Shown piece by piece: positions 1-8,495 of a stretch of DNA of 64,000 nucleotides. Within the stretch, counting starts at the first letter, position 1, and each line of letters opens with the position of its first letter. Location: contig NZ_SHKO01000001.1 in the NCBI RefSeq assembly GCF_004217095.1, positions 1,364,001-1,428,000 of the forward strand. The letters run 5' to 3'. The DNA comes from Advenella incenata. Its GTDB lineage: Bacteria > Pseudomonadota > Gammaproteobacteria > Burkholderiales > Burkholderiaceae_B. Made by a program: the position numbers and the translations under genes. Below the pieces are notes generated by a model, which saw nothing but the letters and a program-made list of their open reading frames with translations, ran no database searches and was not told where the DNA came from.

Positions 1-1
1 G

Positions 2-1180
2 ACCGCGGCGGCTTTGCTGGTGGTGCTGGGAGCAGCCCTGTTGATGCAAGTGAGCGGCTTGTCCATGGCGATGGGGGCATTTCTGGCCGGAGTGCTCTTG
101 TCCGAGTCCACCTTCCGCCATCAGATCGAGGCGGATATAGAACCATTCCGGGGTATTTTGCTGGGCCTGTTTTTTCTGGGCGTGGGGATGTCGCTAGATT
201 TATCGGTTGTTGCGCAAAACTGGCCATTGGTGCTCGGCGGTGTGCTGGCGCTGATGTTCGTCAAGGCGCTGATGATCTATCTTGTGGCGCGTATCACGCG
301 CAGTCCGCACCGCGAGGCGCTGGACCGTGCATTGCTGATGGCACAGGGGGGCGAATTTGCCTTCGTGTTGTTTGCCGCAGCCGCTGGTGCGCAAGTCATA
401 GACAGCTCGGTCAAATCCAGCCTGACGGCCATCGTGGTACTGTCCATGGTGCTTACGCCGATCCTGGGGATTATATTTAATCGGTACACCAAAGCGGGCA
501 AATTTGAGTCTCTGGATGACGTGAGTATCGCTGACGGGCTGACTGGCAATGTACTGATGATCGGTTTCGGTCGCTTCGGCCAGGTCACCAGTCAATTGCT
601 GCTGGCACGGGGTGTCGATGTCACAATCATTGATACCGACATAGATATGATCCAGAATGCCGAGAAGTTCGGCTTCAAAATTTATTATGGCGATGGCTCT
701 CGTCTGGACATATTGCATGCGTCGGGGGCGGCACAGGCACAGGCCATTGTCGTTTGCGTGGACAATAAAGAGACGACCAACAGAATTGTTGAGCTGGTAG
801 CCAGCGCGTTTCCCTTGGCCAAAGTGCTGGTGCGCACGTATGATCGCGAGCACTCGCTGCATCTGATCAAAAAGAATGTGGATTATATGATGCGGGAAAC
901 GTTCGAATCGGCGATGGTATTTGGTGGCGCTATCTTGCAGCAACTGGGGGTCGACGAGGATCAAATCAGGGAAATCAGCCGTGAAATCCGCGAGCGTGAC
1001 AATGAGCGCTTTGAAACGGAGGTGGCCGCCGACGATATCTATGCGGGCGCCGATTTGCAGTATTCGCATGCCCATCCGCGTCCCACCGCGCCGTTGCTTG
1101 TGCCTCGGAAAAGTGGCCAGATCCTGAACGACGATGGAGTGCATGAAGCAACGTCGACACCAGGGCAGGGTGGATCTTGA
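2..1180 (+). CDS. Kef-type monovalent cation:proton antiporter, C-terminal part (5' end outside window)
   Basis: The reading frame is open from the first bases, so the gene begins upstream. About 390 residues are visible; the family runs to about 600 or more. The first 155 or so visible residues are hydrophobic antiporter helices, including the family-typical GGEFAFV stretch near visible residue 112. A RCK/TrkA-N domain follows, with the Rossmann nucleotide motif GFGRFGQ at about visible residues 184-190. The C-terminal 60 residues are polar and look disordered. Known for the family: K+/H+ (or Na+/H+) exchange in the inner membrane, gated by nucleotide or glutathione adducts at the RCK domain. 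Whether it is KefB or KefC cannot be told without the N-terminus. Confidence 0.9.
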   Translation, partial: TAAALLVVLGAALLMQVSGLSMAMGAFLAGVLLSESTFRHQIEADIEPFRGILLGLFFLGVGMSLDLSVVAQNWPLVLGGVLALMFVKALMIYLVARITRSPHREALDRALLMAQGGEFAFVLFAAAAGAQVIDSSVKSSLTAIVVLSMVLTPILGIIFNRYTKAGKFESLDDVSIADGLTGNVLMIGFGRFGQVTSQLLLARGVDVTIIDTDIDMIQNAEKFGFKIYYGDGSRLDILHASGAAQAQAIVVCVDNKETTNRIVELVASAFPLAKVLVRTYDREHSLHLIKKNVDYMMRETFESAMVFGGAILQQLGVDEDQIREISREIRERDNERFETEVAADDIYAGADLQYSHAHPRPTAPLLVPRKSGQILNDDGVHEATSTPGQGGS

Positions 1181-1286
1181 ATCTGCCAGCAGACATTATG
1201 TCGGGCCGAAGCCGGCGCAGGTCTGTCGCCGCTGGTTTCTGCGGTATATTTGGCAGAATTTCACATTTTCAAACGGAGCAGTCAGC

Positions 1287-1460
1287 ATGAGTGTAGTCAA
1301 ATTCAACGAGTTTACGCTCAAAATCCGCAATGGCGCTACATTTCAAATTCGCGCCAATACCGGGAGCGAAGCCATCAAAAAACTGGTTAAAGCGCAAGGC
1401 TGCACACCCGACAATATCACGGTGGTCGATGTGCGGGAAGTAATCGTTAATCGTAAATAG
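1287..1460 (+). CDS. Small hypothetical protein, 57 aa
   Basis: The frame stays open upstream to an ATG at 1134 that overlaps the antiporter gene. The ATG at 1287 is preferred because AACGGAG lies 8 to 9 bases before it and the upstream residues look like junk. The product is a compact mixed-charge protein starting MSVVKFNEFTLKIRNG. It has no signal peptide or membrane segment and ends in a basic VIVNRK. I do not recognise a family. The alternating pattern suggests a small beta-alpha fold. It is probably a monocistronic gene on the strand of the antiporter, 106 bases after it. Confidence 0.6.
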   Translation: MSVVKFNEFTLKIRNGATFQIRANTGSEAIKKLVKAQGCTPDNITVVDVREVIVNRK

Positions 1461-1602
1461 ACAAGGTGTACCGCACCCCATGGGCCATGTAGTGGGTGTG
1501 ATGGGGGCCTGCGGGCAGGCTTGGGGTTTGAGCCCCATGCAAAAAAGGGTTTGGTCGGGGCCGCCGGGAGCCCGGCGAACCACAAATGACATAGTTAAAG
1601 AA

Positions 1603-1917
1603 TTACGATGAAAGTTTCATCAGGACCAGCCCGCCAACAATAAGCGCAGCGGCAAGAATACGCATGGCACTCATGGGTTCATGCAGAAAGACAATGCCGA
1701 CCACGAAGGCGCCTACAGCACCAATGCCTGTCCACACCGTATAAGCGGTACCCAGGGGAAGGGTGCGCATGGACCAGGACAATAACCCGAAACTGAGCAC
1801 CATTGCGACCAGCGTTACCGAGGTAGCGCCCAGGCGTGTGAAGCCTTCTGATTGCTTCATGGAAAACGCCCAGACAATTTCCAGCAATCCGGCAATAAAT
1901 AATAAAAACCAGGCCAT
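1603..1917 (-). CDS. sugE: SMR family exporter, SugE/Gdx (guanidinium exporter) type
   Basis: 104 aa, four predicted TM helices, the normal SMR length. The essential membrane glutamate is E13 in the N-terminal helix (AGLLEIVW), and helix 3 carries the TAYTVWTGIGAVGAF region typical of SugE/Gdx rather than EmrE. Known for the subfamily: proton-coupled export of guanidinium ions, as a dual-topology dimer in the inner membrane. The start at 1917 follows AAAGGAGG by 5 to 6 bases; an in-frame upstream ATG at 1965 would run through the leader hairpin and is rejected. The leader holds a candidate guanidine-II riboswitch, which independently supports the Gdx assignment. Confidence 0.88.
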   Translation of the reverse strand: MAWFLLFIAGLLEIVWAFSMKQSEGFTRLGATSVTLVAMVLSFGLLSWSMRTLPLGTAYTVWTGIGAVGAFVVGIVFLHEPMSAMRILAAALIVGGLVLMKLSS

Positions 1918-1938
1918 TTGGGCCTCCTTTAAAAAGAA

Positions 1939-1985
1939 CCGGGCCGTCCCGGATAAGGTCCCCAAATGGGTGAGGTCGTGGCCTC
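1939..1985 (-). promoter_or_regulatory. Candidate guanidine-II (mini-ykkC) riboswitch in the sugE leader
   Basis: On the minus strand the leader has two short hairpins, each with an ACGR loop, followed by the ribosome site. The gene-proximal hairpin (1952 to 1939) is CCGGG-ACGG-CCCGG, a perfect 5-bp stem with an ACGG tetraloop. The distal one (1985 to 1972) is GAGG-CCACGA-CCTC, with ACGA inside a six-base loop, so it departs somewhat from the tight tetraloop form. The linker is 19 bases, and AAAGGAGG lies about 8 bases after the second hairpin. Two tandem ACGR hairpins before an SMR gene are the defining arrangement of guanidine-II riboswitches. Confidence 0.75.
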
Positions 1986-2359
1986 GAAGAAATTATATCT
2001 TTTTGTGCAACGGCGGGCAACCGGGCGGCTCGAATGCCGCAGCCTGATTGTCAATCTGTTGCTCGTCGCAGAAAAAGCAGATCAGTAAAATGAGGAAGAT
2101 CAGTAAGATGAAGTGGGCCCGTAAGCTAAAGAAGACCAGCGAGCTAATGCAAACCTGTCAATAAACAGATCCGTCAAGCCAGCGGTGGCAAGAAAGATAC
2201 TGCCCGACATTTTCGTCGGGAGTGACTGCAATCGATTGAAAGCAATTTGTTTATGCGAAAAGTGGCTTTGCAAGCGATTGAAAAAACTGGCCGTCTCGGT
2301 GGCTTCGTAAACTGCATTCTCGCTATTACACTTGAGATAATTCAAATGTGGAGCTACCT
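1986..2359. other. Intergenic region with short direct repeats and a hairpin
   Basis: No convincing gene. An 81-codon frame on the minus strand (2100-2345) has no family resemblance and no ribosome site. Visible structure: AGATCAGTAARATGA occurs twice (2079 and 2097); GCAAKCGATTGAAA occurs twice (2229 and 2270), about 41 bases apart; and CCCGAC-ATTTTC-GTCGGG forms a hairpin at 2203-2220. The second repeat pair lies about 80 to 130 bases before the Asp-rich protein gene and could be a regulator site, which is speculative. Confidence 0.4.
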
Positions 2360-2653
2360 ATGAAAAGCATGTTTACTTTGCTGCTTGCCGGCGTGCTGGC
2401 TTTTCCGATCATGGCAATGGCTGATGACGATGATGACGACGATGATTATCGCGATCGCTATCACCAGCGGGAATATAAGGAGAAATATCGGGATGGTCCC
2501 TGTAAGGTAGAGCGCGAATACAAGAAAAATGGCGACTACGAAGAGAAAAGAAAATGCCGGGGGGACCGCTACAGGGATAATTATTATTCCGAGGCGCCTG
2601 TTGTGCCGGGCGGCGATTTAGACGGCATTGTTCGCCTGCTGCAAAACCTGTAG
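2360..2653 (+). CDS. Small exported acidic/basic protein with N-terminal Asp run
   Basis: 97 aa. Residues 1-21 form a clear signal peptide ending AMA; the mature protein would begin with eight consecutive Asp residues. A highly charged segment rich in Tyr, Arg, Lys and Glu follows, with two Cys (CKVEREYKKNG... KRKC) that could pair, and a less charged tail. The start at 2360 has a weak GTGGAGC site. No family is recognised. The poly-Asp N-terminus could bind Ca2+ or other cations in the periplasm, but that is a guess from composition. Confidence 0.65.
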   Translation: MKSMFTLLLAGVLAFPIMAMADDDDDDDDYRDRYHQREYKEKYRDGPCKVEREYKKNGDYEEKRKCRGDRYRDNYYSEAPVVPGGDLDGIVRLLQNL

Positions 2654-2852
2654 AGTTGGCTTGCCGATACGGCTCGTAGCGTCGGGCCGCGATCGCCGTA
2701 TGCCGTTAATTAATGCAATTGTGACGCTTGCGCGATGCGGCCGGTTAACTGGCGCAGGGTTCGAGGACTTGGCCGTCGTTGGCATGCAGGTTATGGGGCG
2801 CCGACCTTGCACATGGCACCTGTACACCGTGCTTGCGTGACCAGAGAAGGTC

Positions 2853-3725
2853 TTAAGCATATTGCGGCTCGGTCCAATGGCCGCTTTGCAATTGCTCGGG
2901 TCGGTGTGCGGCGCAAACAATTGCATTGTCGGGCCAGAATTCACGCATTACCCGCGTTCCCGCAAATACGCCGTACCCACTGCCGCAACGAACGTCGGCT
3001 GCCGCAACAATACTTTCACCGGCCATGATCGAACCTTTTGCCGTGATGTTGCCCCCGCCCTGAATGCCCCAATCAGCCTTGATATGCATGCCGCTGCTTA
3101 TCTCACCCTTGGCAATGATGCCTTCTGCTGCAGTCAGGTTATTTTCAACTGAAATATCGCCACCGGCGCGCACACTTTTTTTGCAGTCCAGTGCGTCGGC
3201 GCAAATAATATCCTGACCGGCAACAATGATGCCGCCAACCTCAATGGAGCTTGCGCAGTCTAACGACCAACCGGCCCGGGCATCGCCATCGCATTGAAAT
3301 TTGCCGGCCACATCGATACCCCATCCTACGCGAACGGACCCTTCCACAACAATCGTGCCGCCACAACTCAGGTTTCCCTCGATCACCAGATCTCCCTGGA
3401 TGTGAATATCGCCGCCAACCCGCACGCTGCCATGAACATGCAGGGCACCGGCCACACGCAATACCGTGTCGCTATGCAAATTTCCCGCAATATCCAAATC
3501 CCTCGCGGCAACCACAGCGTCACTGTCCAGGCTGTCGATCGCCTGTTTGTCCCTGACTGAACCGAACTGATCGACCAGCCAGCATGCATCAGTGACTCGC
3601 CCTTCGGCAAGAAGCGTATCGATCAGATACTGGTAGTCGGCACCCTCTGGGGTGTGCTTTAAAAACCAGCGGAAGCCGCTGGAGCACGGGTGCTTAGACC
3701 GTATGGTTTTCTTGCTCAGATCCAT
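2853..3725 (-). CDS. Uncharacterised protein with a bactofilin-like beta-solenoid repeat
   Basis: 290 aa. The start at 3725 follows GGGAG at a good distance; an in-frame ATG 12 bases upstream overlaps that site. Residues 1-65 form a non-repetitive head (WFLKHTPEGADYQYLI). Residues of about 70-245 are a tandem array of roughly 6-residue turns with Gly, Ile and Val periodicity (for example GSVRVGGDIHIQGDLVIEGN), the pattern of bactofilin or other polymer-forming or left-handed beta-solenoid folds. A short tail contains Trp, Cys and His. There is no signal peptide, so a cytoplasmic scaffold is the simplest reading. Substrate and partners are unknown. It lies on the strand of the GNAT/small-ORF pair upstream. 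Confidence 0.65.
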   Translation of the reverse strand: MDLSKKTIRSKHPCSSGFRWFLKHTPEGADYQYLIDTLLAEGRVTDACWLVDQFGSVRDKQAIDSLDSDAVVAARDLDIAGNLHSDTVLRVAGALHVHGSVRVGGDIHIQGDLVIEGNLSCGGTIVVEGSVRVGWGIDVAGKFQCDGDARAGWSLDCASSIEVGGIIVAGQDIICADALDCKKSVRAGGDISVENNLTAAEGIIAKGEISSGMHIKADWGIQGGGNITAKGSIMAGESIVAAADVRCGSGYGVFAGTRVMREFWPDNAIVCAAHRPEQLQSGHWTEPQYA

Positions 3726-3852
3726 TTTTACTCCCATGGATAAATTACTGCAATAAGTCAGTGTGAGCACAGTCGGGTTGCGGCATAGGCATCACACGGT
3801 TACCGGACAGGCGGCGTTGAAGATCGTCACCTGCCAGCAATGATTTTTTTGA

Positions 3853-4377
3853 TTAAGGCGCGCACAGCTGCAGTCGGACATCCAGATCGTGGAACCGGTT
3901 GTCGCGCTCTGAAATTTTTAGCGGTTCAATGGTTTCGGGGGTGATCTTGACCACGTCGAATCGCATGCGTCGGCCCAGAGACTTCCATAAGGCATAGGCC
4001 GCTCTTGATTGACGAGCGCCACTGACCAGAACGAAACCATCGGACAGCACTTTGGTATACAGGGCCGAGGCTATACCGCGTCCCTGATAGGGCGCGGCAT
4101 AGCGAGAATGCACGCTGCGTACGGTGCAGTGCAACTGGCGCGATCCTTCGGGAAGAATATCGAAAACGGAATAACCCGCCAGAAGCCCCGTGCCGGTATC
4201 AATGGCGTACACGCGCTGTTCGCGGGCGATCTTGCGAACACGGAACTCAATGTCGGGAAATTGCATATCCATGACCGGCAGATCGCCCAGCGCATGTCGA
4301 CCCCGTGCCATCCTTGCCTGCAGATTGGCCAGTTCCTGCTCGATTTGCTCATTGCTTATGCTGACGTCGAATCTCAT
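3853..4377 (-). CDS. GNAT family N-acetyltransferase
   Basis: 174 aa. The acetyl-CoA binding signature is visible as YQGRGIASALYTKVL (about residues 97-111), matching the Q/RxxGxG/A motif A of GNAT enzymes, followed by motif B-like sequence (ARQSRAAYALWKSLGRR). The N-terminal 35 residues are helical and precede the fold. The ATG overlaps the stop of the 61-aa ORF upstream by 4 bases (ATGA), which implies translational coupling. The substrate cannot be deduced. Confidence 0.8.
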   Translation of the reverse strand: MRFDVSISNEQIEQELANLQARMARGRHALGDLPVMDMQFPDIEFRVRKIAREQRVYAIDTGTGLLAGYSVFDILPEGSRQLHCTVRSVHSRYAAPYQGRGIASALYTKVLSDGFVLVSGARQSRAAYALWKSLGRRMRFDVVKITPETIEPLKISERDNRFHDLDVRLQLCAP

Positions 4378-4559
4378 GACATCACTTCCGGTGCGAGCGA
4401 ATGTTGGGCGGGCATATGCGTCGGGTTGCCGGCATCAACGACGATTTGCGTCGTATGCAGAATCAGCACGTCGGCGTGTTCGGCGAAGGATTGCCAATAG
4501 TCAACGGTGCGCAGCGCATTGTGCGGTTCCGGTCGGGCAAGGTGATTGTGCAGTTCCAT
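4374..4559 (-). CDS. Small hypothetical protein coupled to the GNAT gene, 61 aa
   Basis: The frame starts at 4559 after GGGAG (an in-frame ATG at 4571 overlaps that site) and ends in a 4-base overlap with the acetyltransferase start. Composition is His- and Ala-rich (MELHNHLARPEPHNALRTVD) with no signal peptide or membrane helix. No family is recognised. It does not look like a ribbon-helix-helix antitoxin, so a toxin-antitoxin reading of the pair is not supported. Its start context (ATGGGAGTGGAAATGGA) is nearly the same as that of the beta-solenoid gene at 3725. Confidence 0.5.
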   Translation of the reverse strand: MELHNHLARPEPHNALRTVDYWQSFAEHADVLILHTTQIVVDAGNPTHMPAQHSLAPEVMS

Positions 4560-5368
4560 TTCCACTCCCATTGCCGATTACCCGCAAGATATTGCGATAT
4601 AAACGGCAGAGAATCGTATTTACAGGACCCTGGCCAGACAGATGTGCTTTTGGGCGCCTGTGTGCAGGCGCGTTCATGGTTTGTCTGGTATGGGGACGTT
4701 TCCGGCTTGTTAGCCGCTACGCCGTGCGAGAGGAATCTGGGACAAGAGTGATGGCCGTGATTTCCTGACGCACGGCCAAGAAAAGTACGGCGAACCACCT
4801 TAGGAATTGGGGGGTCAGACGAAAGGCTGGAGGAACGTTTGCACGAATGCGGCCCGGCAGCATGCCTCGGGTGTAAACCCGATGCGTACCAGACAGCGCG
4901 AAGGCAAGAGCGTTCATGAATATATAATGATTTTTTAGATGTCGCGATTATAGCATAAACGATATATTTTTCAAAAAATTCAAAGGCCTACGACTGTTTG
5001 TGCAGCAGTTTACCGCTGGCAGCGGGGCTGTTCGATGACGCATCTGAATATGATGGTTGCGAGCGTGCAAGCGTCGGTTTTGACCTCTGTAGCCGACGGT
5101 GACCCCAATGTCATAGCGTGGGAACCATCTGGTCATCGAGATTTTATGCAACAGGCGACAATAGCCATTGCAGCTCAAGCCTGAGCTCGCTTTGCAAGTC
5201 CTTGATCATTAAACGAAAGTGTACTCACTGCACACATACCAAGCATCATTGCTTAATATGGCAGAAGTATCGCAGGATCGCTGGGACAGCGCGAAATGAG
5301 CAGAACTGTCAAAGACATGAAAGCGCGCCGGGGAGGGTGTATAGTGGTGTATTTACCCGGAGCATGTC
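4560..5368. other. Long intergenic region, no recognisable gene
   Basis: About 800 bases between divergently oriented genes. Several short frames exist on both strands (for example minus 4717-4917 and 4948-5178), but none has a good ribosome site or a family-like sequence. An AT-rich stretch around 4918-4985 would suit a promoter. I see no repeats, tRNA or insertion-sequence remnants. Confidence 0.4.
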
Positions 5369-5662
5369 ATGACATTCAGGGACTGGGCTGACGAGAAAGG
5401 CAACACACTGGCAAATCAGGATGACGAATGTGAAGTCCGTGCTGAATGGGCCAAGTTTTACGTGAAGAACGCGCAGGCGGGTTCGGTGCTGGTGTATGAA
5501 TCAGCTTATGAAAAATTTGGCAGGCAGCAACTGGACAGCATGCTTGACGAGCAGTGGCACAAAGCGGGTCTGCAATGGGTGCAGATCACTGACAAGGGCG
5601 TGACCGAGACGCATAAAGATGCGCCCAATCGGCCCGGCAAAGGGCTTACCACTAAACACTGA
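5369..5662 (+). CDS. Conserved-looking small soluble protein, 97 aa
   Basis: The start follows GGAG by 6 bases (GGAGCATGTCATG). It is a soluble acidic protein, MTFRDWADEKGNTLANQDDE, with helical segments and an aromatic core (WAKFYVKNAQAGSVLVYESA). There is no signal peptide, membrane segment or known motif. The composition and codon use look genuinely coding. It lies alone, convergent with the LysE-family gene. Function unknown. Confidence 0.6.
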   Translation: MTFRDWADEKGNTLANQDDECEVRAEWAKFYVKNAQAGSVLVYESAYEKFGRQQLDSMLDEQWHKAGLQWVQITDKGVTETHKDAPNRPGKGLTTKH

Positions 5663-5725
5663 TTCACCTGGGGCAGATTATTCGCTACGCTGCGTTCAGC
5701 CCGAGGTGTTTGGCCCGTTCATTGA

Positions 5726-6367
5726 TCAGTTGGGTTTGAATCCGCCGATAATCAACTTTACGCCGAATCCCATCAGCACCACGCCGACCAATTGTTCCAG
5801 ATACGCCTGCACATGCATGTAGCCGCGCCGGACCAACGGACGGGAAAAGGCCATGGAAACCATCACGCGCCACAGCAGGGACGTCAGGCTAATGCCCACC
5901 CAGATGGCCAGCTTCGTAGGCCATTGTGTGGAAGGTGTGATCGTGACAGAGAAAATACTCACAAAAAACAGCGCGGTCTGGGCATTGGCCAGATCGGTAA
6001 TCATCCCTCTGCGGAAATTCACGCTGGCGCTGGCGGCCGATGTTGGTGCTGCCGTATTGCCAATGACCGCTTTGGTGCGTCCCCGGGCCTGTCTGAACAG
6101 ATTGAAGCCGTACCAGATCAGGTATGCGCCACCTAATATCTGAATACAGGCGAATACGGTGTGACTGGTGGCGATAATGGTTGCCATGCCCACCAAACCA
6201 AGTGCTGCGTAGATTGCATCGCCTGTCGCAACCCCGGCACCGGCAGCGATGCCGGCCGATTTGCCTTGGGACAGGCTGGTCTGCACGATCAGAAACAGAT
6301 TGGGCCCCGGGCTCAGAAAGGTGAGGGCGAATAGCCCGATGGCTGTGAGTACGGCGTGGTAAGACAT
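5726..6367 (-). CDS. LysE/RhtB family amino-acid exporter
   Basis: 213 aa, the usual length for the family, with about six hydrophobic segments. The N-terminal FLSPGPNLFLIVQTSLSQG matches the conserved PGP motif of LysE/RhtB carriers, and GDAIYAALGLVG follows in helix 2 to 3. These inner-membrane proteins export amino acids or derivatives such as homoserine, threonine or lysine. The specific substrate is not readable. The C-terminus GFGVKLIIGGF is also typical. It is monocistronic. Confidence 0.88.
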   Translation of the reverse strand: MSYHAVLTAIGLFALTFLSPGPNLFLIVQTSLSQGKSAGIAAGAGVATGDAIYAALGLVGMATIIATSHTVFACIQILGGAYLIWYGFNLFRQARGRTKAVIGNTAAPTSAASASVNFRRGMITDLANAQTALFFVSIFSVTITPSTQWPTKLAIWVGISLTSLLWRVMVSMAFSRPLVRRGYMHVQAYLEQLVGVVLMGFGVKLIIGGFKPN

Positions 6368-6637
6368 TTGACCAGTCCTTTGACAATACAGGTGTGCAAA
6401 AATCTACTATAACGCGATGCTGGCCCACAGCGGCGATTCCAAGTGTGATATTGCGCAGCGTTGGTAAAAAAGCCGCAGCATCGGCTCGCGCAAGGCACCC
6501 GCGCGGCAGGCAATTTGGCGATGGCCGGGCAAAACCATGAAGTCACGTTCACTGCTGTCGTGTCGTGTAGTCGTATGGTGCGGGCAAGAGAACAGGCGCC
6601 CCGGGGACAGAAGGCTCAGCGGTTAAACGACATACCT

Positions 6638-7438
6638 TTATTTATCGATTTCAGAGATAAACGCGGCGATAAGCGCCAGCGTTCGTACTTCGTCTTCCCG
6701 ATAGGGTACGTGGCCGATGCCGTTCAGAATCTCAACTCGTCCGTCGCCTGCGGCGATAACATGGGCGTGCTCGATCGAACCGTATGGGTCACTGTCGCCA
6801 TGGACCGCCAGTTTTGGACACCGGATTTGCGCCAGCTCACTGCGAACATGCCATTGTGAAAATTCCCGCGATAACCAGGTATCGGTCCAGGCATCTACAA
6901 CCCAGCGACTTTTGTCTCCGTGATATTTATCCAGCCTGGACAAATTCTCCGGTTTTGCGAAATCCAGTTTGGCCTGGCGTATCCCGTTGAGTGTGAGTTC
7001 CTCGACAAACACCTGCGCGCCCATGGTAATGAGCGCCTTGCAGGCATCCGGAAATTGCGCAGCTGCCTGCACTGCCATGGCGCCGCCGACACTGTGGCCA
7101 CAAGCAATAAAGCGGTCGATATCAAATGCTGCAAATACTTGCGGCATGATCTGCGTGGCTTCCTGGGCGATAAAATCAGCCGTTAATGTGCCCGGATGGG
7201 GGTCGGAGCGGCCAAATCCCAGACGGTCATAGGCAATCACCGGGTGCCTGGTGGCTAGTGCCAGTTTTTGCGGAAAATCGCGCCAAAGAGGAATGCAACC
7301 CAGAGAATCGTGTAACAAAATAATTGGCGTTTGGCGGTCTGCGCCTGTTGGCGGCAGCGACCACGATTGGGCATGTAAACGACCTTGGCTGGTCTGAATT
7401 TGGTGGGTATCCGTTATTGTTGTGTGCGTTTGTGTCAT
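6638..7438 (-). CDS. Alpha/beta hydrolase
   Basis: 266 aa with the full catalytic triad visible: nucleophile elbow GHSVGG (S116), acid near GDSDP (D215 or D217) and H243 in GIGHVPYRED. The oxyanion/HG-like strand is LLHDSLGCIPLW (residues 41-52), and DRLGFGRSDPHPG matches the strand-4 region of the family. Cytoplasmic, with no signal peptide. Substrate unknown; esterases, haloalkane dehalogenase-like enzymes and C-C hydrolases share this layout. It is convergent with nothing and stands alone between LysE and a membrane-protein gene. Confidence 0.85.
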   Translation of the reverse strand: MTQTHTTITDTHQIQTSQGRLHAQSWSLPPTGADRQTPIILLHDSLGCIPLWRDFPQKLALATRHPVIAYDRLGFGRSDPHPGTLTADFIAQEATQIMPQVFAAFDIDRFIACGHSVGGAMAVQAAAQFPDACKALITMGAQVFVEELTLNGIRQAKLDFAKPENLSRLDKYHGDKSRWVVDAWTDTWLSREFSQWHVRSELAQIRCPKLAVHGDSDPYGSIEHAHVIAAGDGRVEILNGIGHVPYREDEVRTLALIAAFISEIDK

Positions 7439-7686
7439 TGCTGCAGTCGGAATTCATGTCAATAATAGGGCGATCTGGCAGGACGGCTTGGCCAGGTTGA
7501 CCGGTGTTGATAGCATGTTGGAGCATTATAGTGCCTGCACCTGTTTTTTGACTTCAGGTGGCGCGATCGTCCATGATTGGGTGGCAGCGGACAATGCAGG
7601 GGTAAAAACGCCTTGATGCAGCGCAGCAGCTAACGGGAACCGGCCACTGGTAGCGCCGGTCTGTCATTGTCGGCGAGACAGTGCTT

Positions 7687-8061
7687 TTACGGTGGCCTGT
7701 GCCAGATTTCCCATGCCAGCACAATTCCGACTGTCAGCACGGTTAGCAAAAAGGCATGGAAAATTTGATCGGCCAGCGTTTGCGGTCCTATGCCAATGGC
7801 GATCGTGAATGCGCCAACCAGCGTTCCCACCAGCCCAATACCCTGTGTCCACAGCGCTACCTGCGGTGTTTGCCCAGGGCGGACTATGCAGAACACCACC
7901 CCCACAGCCAGTATGGTACCAATGACGGCTTCGGCTGTTGCTGCACGCAAATGCATATACCCACCCAGGACAACGCCAGCATGGAGCAGCGATGCCGCGT
8001 AAAAGAGACCCGCCTCCACGAGCAACATCAGCATCAGCGCTGTTCTTGTGCACATAAACAT
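7687..8061 (-). CDS. Small integral membrane protein, 124 aa
   Basis: Starting at 8061 (AGGAG ten bases upstream), the protein has about four TM helices and short loops: LMLMLLVEAGLFYAASLLH, a second segment around AVIGTILAVGVVFCIV, then GLVGTLVGAFTIAIGIG and FLLTVLTVGIVLAWEIW. The frame continues upstream to 8214, but that N-terminal extension is polar and unconvincing. No family is named; it resembles many four-helix inner-membrane proteins of unknown function. Confidence 0.6.
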   Translation of the reverse strand: MFMCTRTALMLMLLVEAGLFYAASLLHAGVVLGGYMHLRAATAEAVIGTILAVGVVFCIVRPGQTPQVALWTQGIGLVGTLVGAFTIAIGIGPQTLADQIFHAFLLTVLTVGIVLAWEIWHRPP

Positions 8062-8495
8062 GAATAAGGCACTCCTGGTCTGGTTTGCCGCGGTCCGTTC
8101 ACAACTGGGTGTACCGCGGGTGCCGCGTCCAAGCCAGTTGCGGGCAGCCAGCCCTTTGATGGTGGCGGCTGGGACGCTGGCTATACCATAATACCGGCAT
8201 CCGCTGGCGGTCAATCAGGGGTTTTCCGGTAGCGCCTGCACAAGCGATTGATGTGCAATTTTTATAGATAAAACAAAAAAATTTTTGGTTTTCGCAGGCT
8301 TTTCATTTGTCATACTGCACATTGCTCTATGCCAGGGACAGCTGGCCAGGCAAATTGGCCAAAGTGCCCCTTTTACAGCGGCGCCCGGCGCCTTGATGGT
8401 GAAACCTTGTCGGCATCCCATGCAGGGCAGATGACAAGGGCACGCAAGTTCACAAAAAGCACAAGTAACCCATACCAATAATCGGGAGACAAGAT
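8062..8495. other. Intergenic region upstream of the Bug protein gene
   Basis: About 430 bases between divergent genes. No gene is supported; the minus-strand frames here lack ribosome sites. An A/T-rich run around 8265-8310 could carry promoter elements for either flank. No repeats noticed. Confidence 0.35.

Noticed and set aside
2100-2345. 81-codon frame on the minus strand upstream of the Asp-rich gene
   Set aside because: No ribosome site, no family resemblance, and it spans repeats and a hairpin in the leader region.
4374-4377. GNAT gene overlapped by a small ORF as a toxin-antitoxin pair
   Set aside because: The small protein does not look like a ribbon-helix-helix antitoxin and the GNAT does not resemble the TacT toxins in its length or motifs.
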